Source: Diphasiastrum complanatum | Taxonomy: Eukaryota > Streptophyta > Lycopodiopsida > Lycopodiales > Lycopodiaceae | Length of the DNA stretch: 64,000 bases | Assembly: GCA_029204225.1 (NCBI GenBank) | Contig: CM055092.1 | Coordinates: forward strand, 72,180,308 to 72,244,307 | Direction of reading: 5' to 3' | Shown here: positions 61,911 through 64,000 of the stretch, one piece after another | Numbering within the stretch: the stretch's first letter is position 1 | Layout: each line of letters opens with the position of its first letter | Translations under genes and position numbers: made by a program | The notes under the pieces: model-generated | The model's database searches: none | What the model was told of the DNA's origin: nothing | What the model saw: the letters and a program-made list of their open reading frames with translations, nothing else

Positions 61911-63710
61911 TTGCAAACTATTTTAAATGATTTTAAAGACGTACCCGGGACTAAACCTATTAGTAAGCCTCCTTATAAGTTGAGCCATTCGGAACACCTA
62001 GAGGTAGAGCGGCAGCTGCAAGAATATTTAGCTAAGGGGTTTATACACCCCAGTAAATCACCGTGGGCCGTGCCCATTTTGTTGGTTAAGAAAAAAGATG
62101 GGTCTATGCGTATGTGCATAGACTATAGGGCTTTAAATAAACTCACTGTTAAAGATAATTATCCTTTGCCCAGGATAGATGAGATCTTTGATCAACTCAA
62201 AGGGGCAAAGTATTTTACTAAGATAGATCTTAGAGGAATCCAAATGTGAATTCTTCAAGGAAGAGATTCACTATCTCGGACATATTATCTCCGCTGAGGG
62301 GATCAGGATGGATCCTGAAAAGGTAGCCGCAATCATGCGATGGCCAGCACCAACTTCGGTGGAAGAGCTACAGATCTTCCTCGGATTGGCTGGATTTTAC
62401 AGGAGGTTTATCCATCAATATGCCCTCTTGACTGCTCTTTTGACAGATCTGCTCAAGGGTAAGGGCAAGTACTTTAGTTAAGGGCCTAAACAACAAGCGA
62501 GCTTTGAAGATGTAAAGGCTGCAATTGCAATTGCTCCTGTATTAAGTTTAGTGGATCCAAATCAAGCAATCATAGTAGAGACCGATGCCAGTGATCAGGC
62601 AGTCGGTGCTATTCTCACTCAACACGACCGTCCGGTCGCATTTGAGAGTAGAAACTAGATAAACACCAGTTGAATTATTCCACTTATGAGAAGGAGTTGT
62701 TTGCAATAGTCTATGCTCTTAAGAAATGGAGGCACCGCCTCTATGGAGCTAAGTTTGAGATCGTGTTTGATCAAGAAAGTATCAAGTGGTTTTCCTCCCA
62801 AAGCGACTTGAAAGGAAGAAAAGCTCGTTGGGCCAAACTTTTCCAAGAGTTTGACTATCAACTAATGTACAGGAAAGGGCACTACAATGTGGTAGCAGAT
62901 GCCCTGAGTCGAATGCCCATGGTAAGCGCGCTAAGTTTTATGGCATTCAGGAGTGAATTCCTGGAATCACTCAGAGGAAAGTGTGTTAGTGATTCTCACT
63001 ACGCAGTTGTGTGGCGGGCTATTGAGCAAAGGAATTCCACAGCCACACCAGGGCCCCATCAAAGAATGTTGTGGGGCCATTGGAAGATGTTGCAGTTGCG
63101 TCGGGACAGGACGCGCCGCCTGAAGATGTTGCGGAAACATCCGAAGTGGATGTGCCATCAACAGGTGTTGCGGATGCTCGATGGAAGAATTTCTCCATTG
63201 AGGACGGGTACCTCCTTTATAAAGGAAGGGTATGTGTACCCAAGGACGGTGACTTTAGGCGCCAAATTCTTTCCAAGAAGGTGATCGGGTGTTTCTGAAA
63301 GTTCCTGAAGACTCTACCACTCTAAGCACAGGCAAGTGCCCTAAGTTGTCCCAAAGGTATTGTGGTCCATTCACAATACTCAAAAGAGTTGGAAGTTCTG
63401 CTTACAAACTGGCTTTGCCAAAATCCGCAAAGGTACATCCGGTCTTTCATGTCAGTCGACTGAAGTGGGTGATGCGAGAAGGAGACAATATTGTCTAAGA
63501 ACAAACCCTAATAGACTTTGAGGAACCTAATTCCTTGCCACATGAACCAGAGGGAATTCTGAATATCCGAAACTGCAAGACTCGTCATGCGGTCTTTCGA
63601 GAAGTTTTAGTCAAGTGGAAGGACGGGTCCCAAGAAGAGGCAACCTGGGAGTCTGTAAGCGCAAGAGGTATCCTTATTTCATCCTTGAAGACATCGCTTT
63701 CGAGGACGAA
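61911..63710 (+). pseudogene. Gypsy F pol remnant without RT or integrase catalytic cores
   Basis: RT begins [17 protein letters not shown] (61930) and runs to [10 protein letters not shown] (62232). It then jumps directly to [19 protein letters not shown] (62240 on), so the YxDD palm is deleted. RNase H follows (FLGLAGFYRRFIHQY; VETDASDQAVGAILTQ; STYEKELFAIVYALKKWRH) with a stop at 62481 and a frameshift near 62660. Then comes the DALSRM linker, the integrase zinc-region start (DGYLLYKGRVCVP, about 63205), a second jump past the whole DDE core, and the tail (LSQRYCGPFTILKRVG; HPVFHVSRLK) ending in a chromodomain-like block (VLVKWKDGSQEEATWE, about 63607-63654). Confidence 0.85.
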
Positions 63711-63732
63711 AGCTCCTTTTAGGGGGAGGAGA

Positions 63733-64000
63733 TGTTATGCCCATTGGCAAACACAAGGATACATGTGGCTCGTTAGTCCCTAGGGGGTCCCGGCGGGGTG
63801 ACACTCAGCCCCGAAGTTCGGGATAATAACCCTTAGGTACTAGGATCTAGAGGGCTTGGTCTATATCCATAGGGAGTGCCACTAAGTGGAGGGCACGCAC
63901 CCTTAGTTACTAAGGGTGGGTCCCTAAAGTTAGGTAGGACCGCAATCCACTGGTAACTGTGCATGTGAGAGGAGTGCATGGCCTCCTGGAGGTTGGGTGC
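63733..64000 (+). repeat. 3' LTR of gypsy F, start
   Basis: The first 268 bp of the 3' LTR, nearly identical to 60052-60319 apart from a few substitutions and small indels (for example four extra bases around 63895). It continues beyond the window. Confidence 0.88.

Larger units (their letters stand above)
60052..64000 (+). mobile_element. Gypsy F, internally deleted chromodomain-type element, right end outside window
   Basis: The 5' LTR starts at 60052 (TGTTATGGGCATTGGC) inside copia E. The 3' LTR starts at 63733 (TGTTATGCCCATTGGC) after a polypurine tract (TTTAGGGGGAGGAGA) and continues past the edge. The two LTR starts are nearly identical over the visible 268 bp, which marks this as one of the youngest insertions here. 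The internal region is only about 2.5 kb of coding remnants. Confidence 0.88.

Overview
The window looks like nuclear DNA of a land plant with a large, repeat-rich genome. The evidence is eukaryotic split genes with GT-AG introns, plant-type Ty1/copia and Ty3/gypsy LTR retrotransposons primed at initiator-Met-tRNA-like sites (TGGTATCAGAGC and variants), tRNA-derived SINE-like units and long GA/CT microsatellites. The species cannot be named from the sequence alone. Two host loci are recognisable, both on the minus strand. One is the 5' end of a CCT2 (TCP-1 beta chaperonin) gene at 1.7-2.3 kb, which runs off the left edge. The other is an eleven-exon gene of the ATG14/VPS38 (UVRAG) family at 45.7-52.9 kb, complete except for its first exon(s).

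Layout. 0-2.6 kb: CCT2 exons 1-2 and promoter. 3.3-11.9 kb: degenerate gypsy element G, split by copia A1 with an intact 5-bp target-site duplication, and followed by an unexplained 257-codon ORF. 11.9-18.7 kb: patchwork of a copia 3' end (A2), gypsy family H in two opposite orientations with a tandem-repeat leader and a gag, and another LTR. 18.7-20.7 kb: decayed reverse transcriptase of non-LTR or Penelope-like appearance with a YIDD motif. 20.7-23.8 kb: 5' part of copia A3. 24.4-25.9 kb: decayed multi-exon gene of unknown family, possibly a DNA-transposon protein. 25.9-29.8 kb: two inverted half-elements of copia B. 31.5-32.6 kb: exon-like fragments of uncertain status. 32.6-39.5 kb: copia A4 enclosed by two inverted gypsy C ends. 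39.6-41.7 kb: copia D and gag scraps. 43.5 kb: SINE with a 9-bp target-site duplication. 45.7-52.9 kb: ATG14-like gene. 55.5-64 kb: copia E interrupted by gypsy F, which continues past the right edge.

Almost every transposon copy is broken by stops, frameshifts, catalytic substitutions or large deletions, so most of the window is inert sediment around two housekeeping-type genes. The points most worth following are the unusual YIDD reverse transcriptase, the unclassified multi-exon gene at 24.4 kb, the extra ORF behind gypsy G, the inverted LTR arrangements, the LTR-borne microsatellites, and a CT microsatellite lying directly on a splice donor of the ATG14-like gene.
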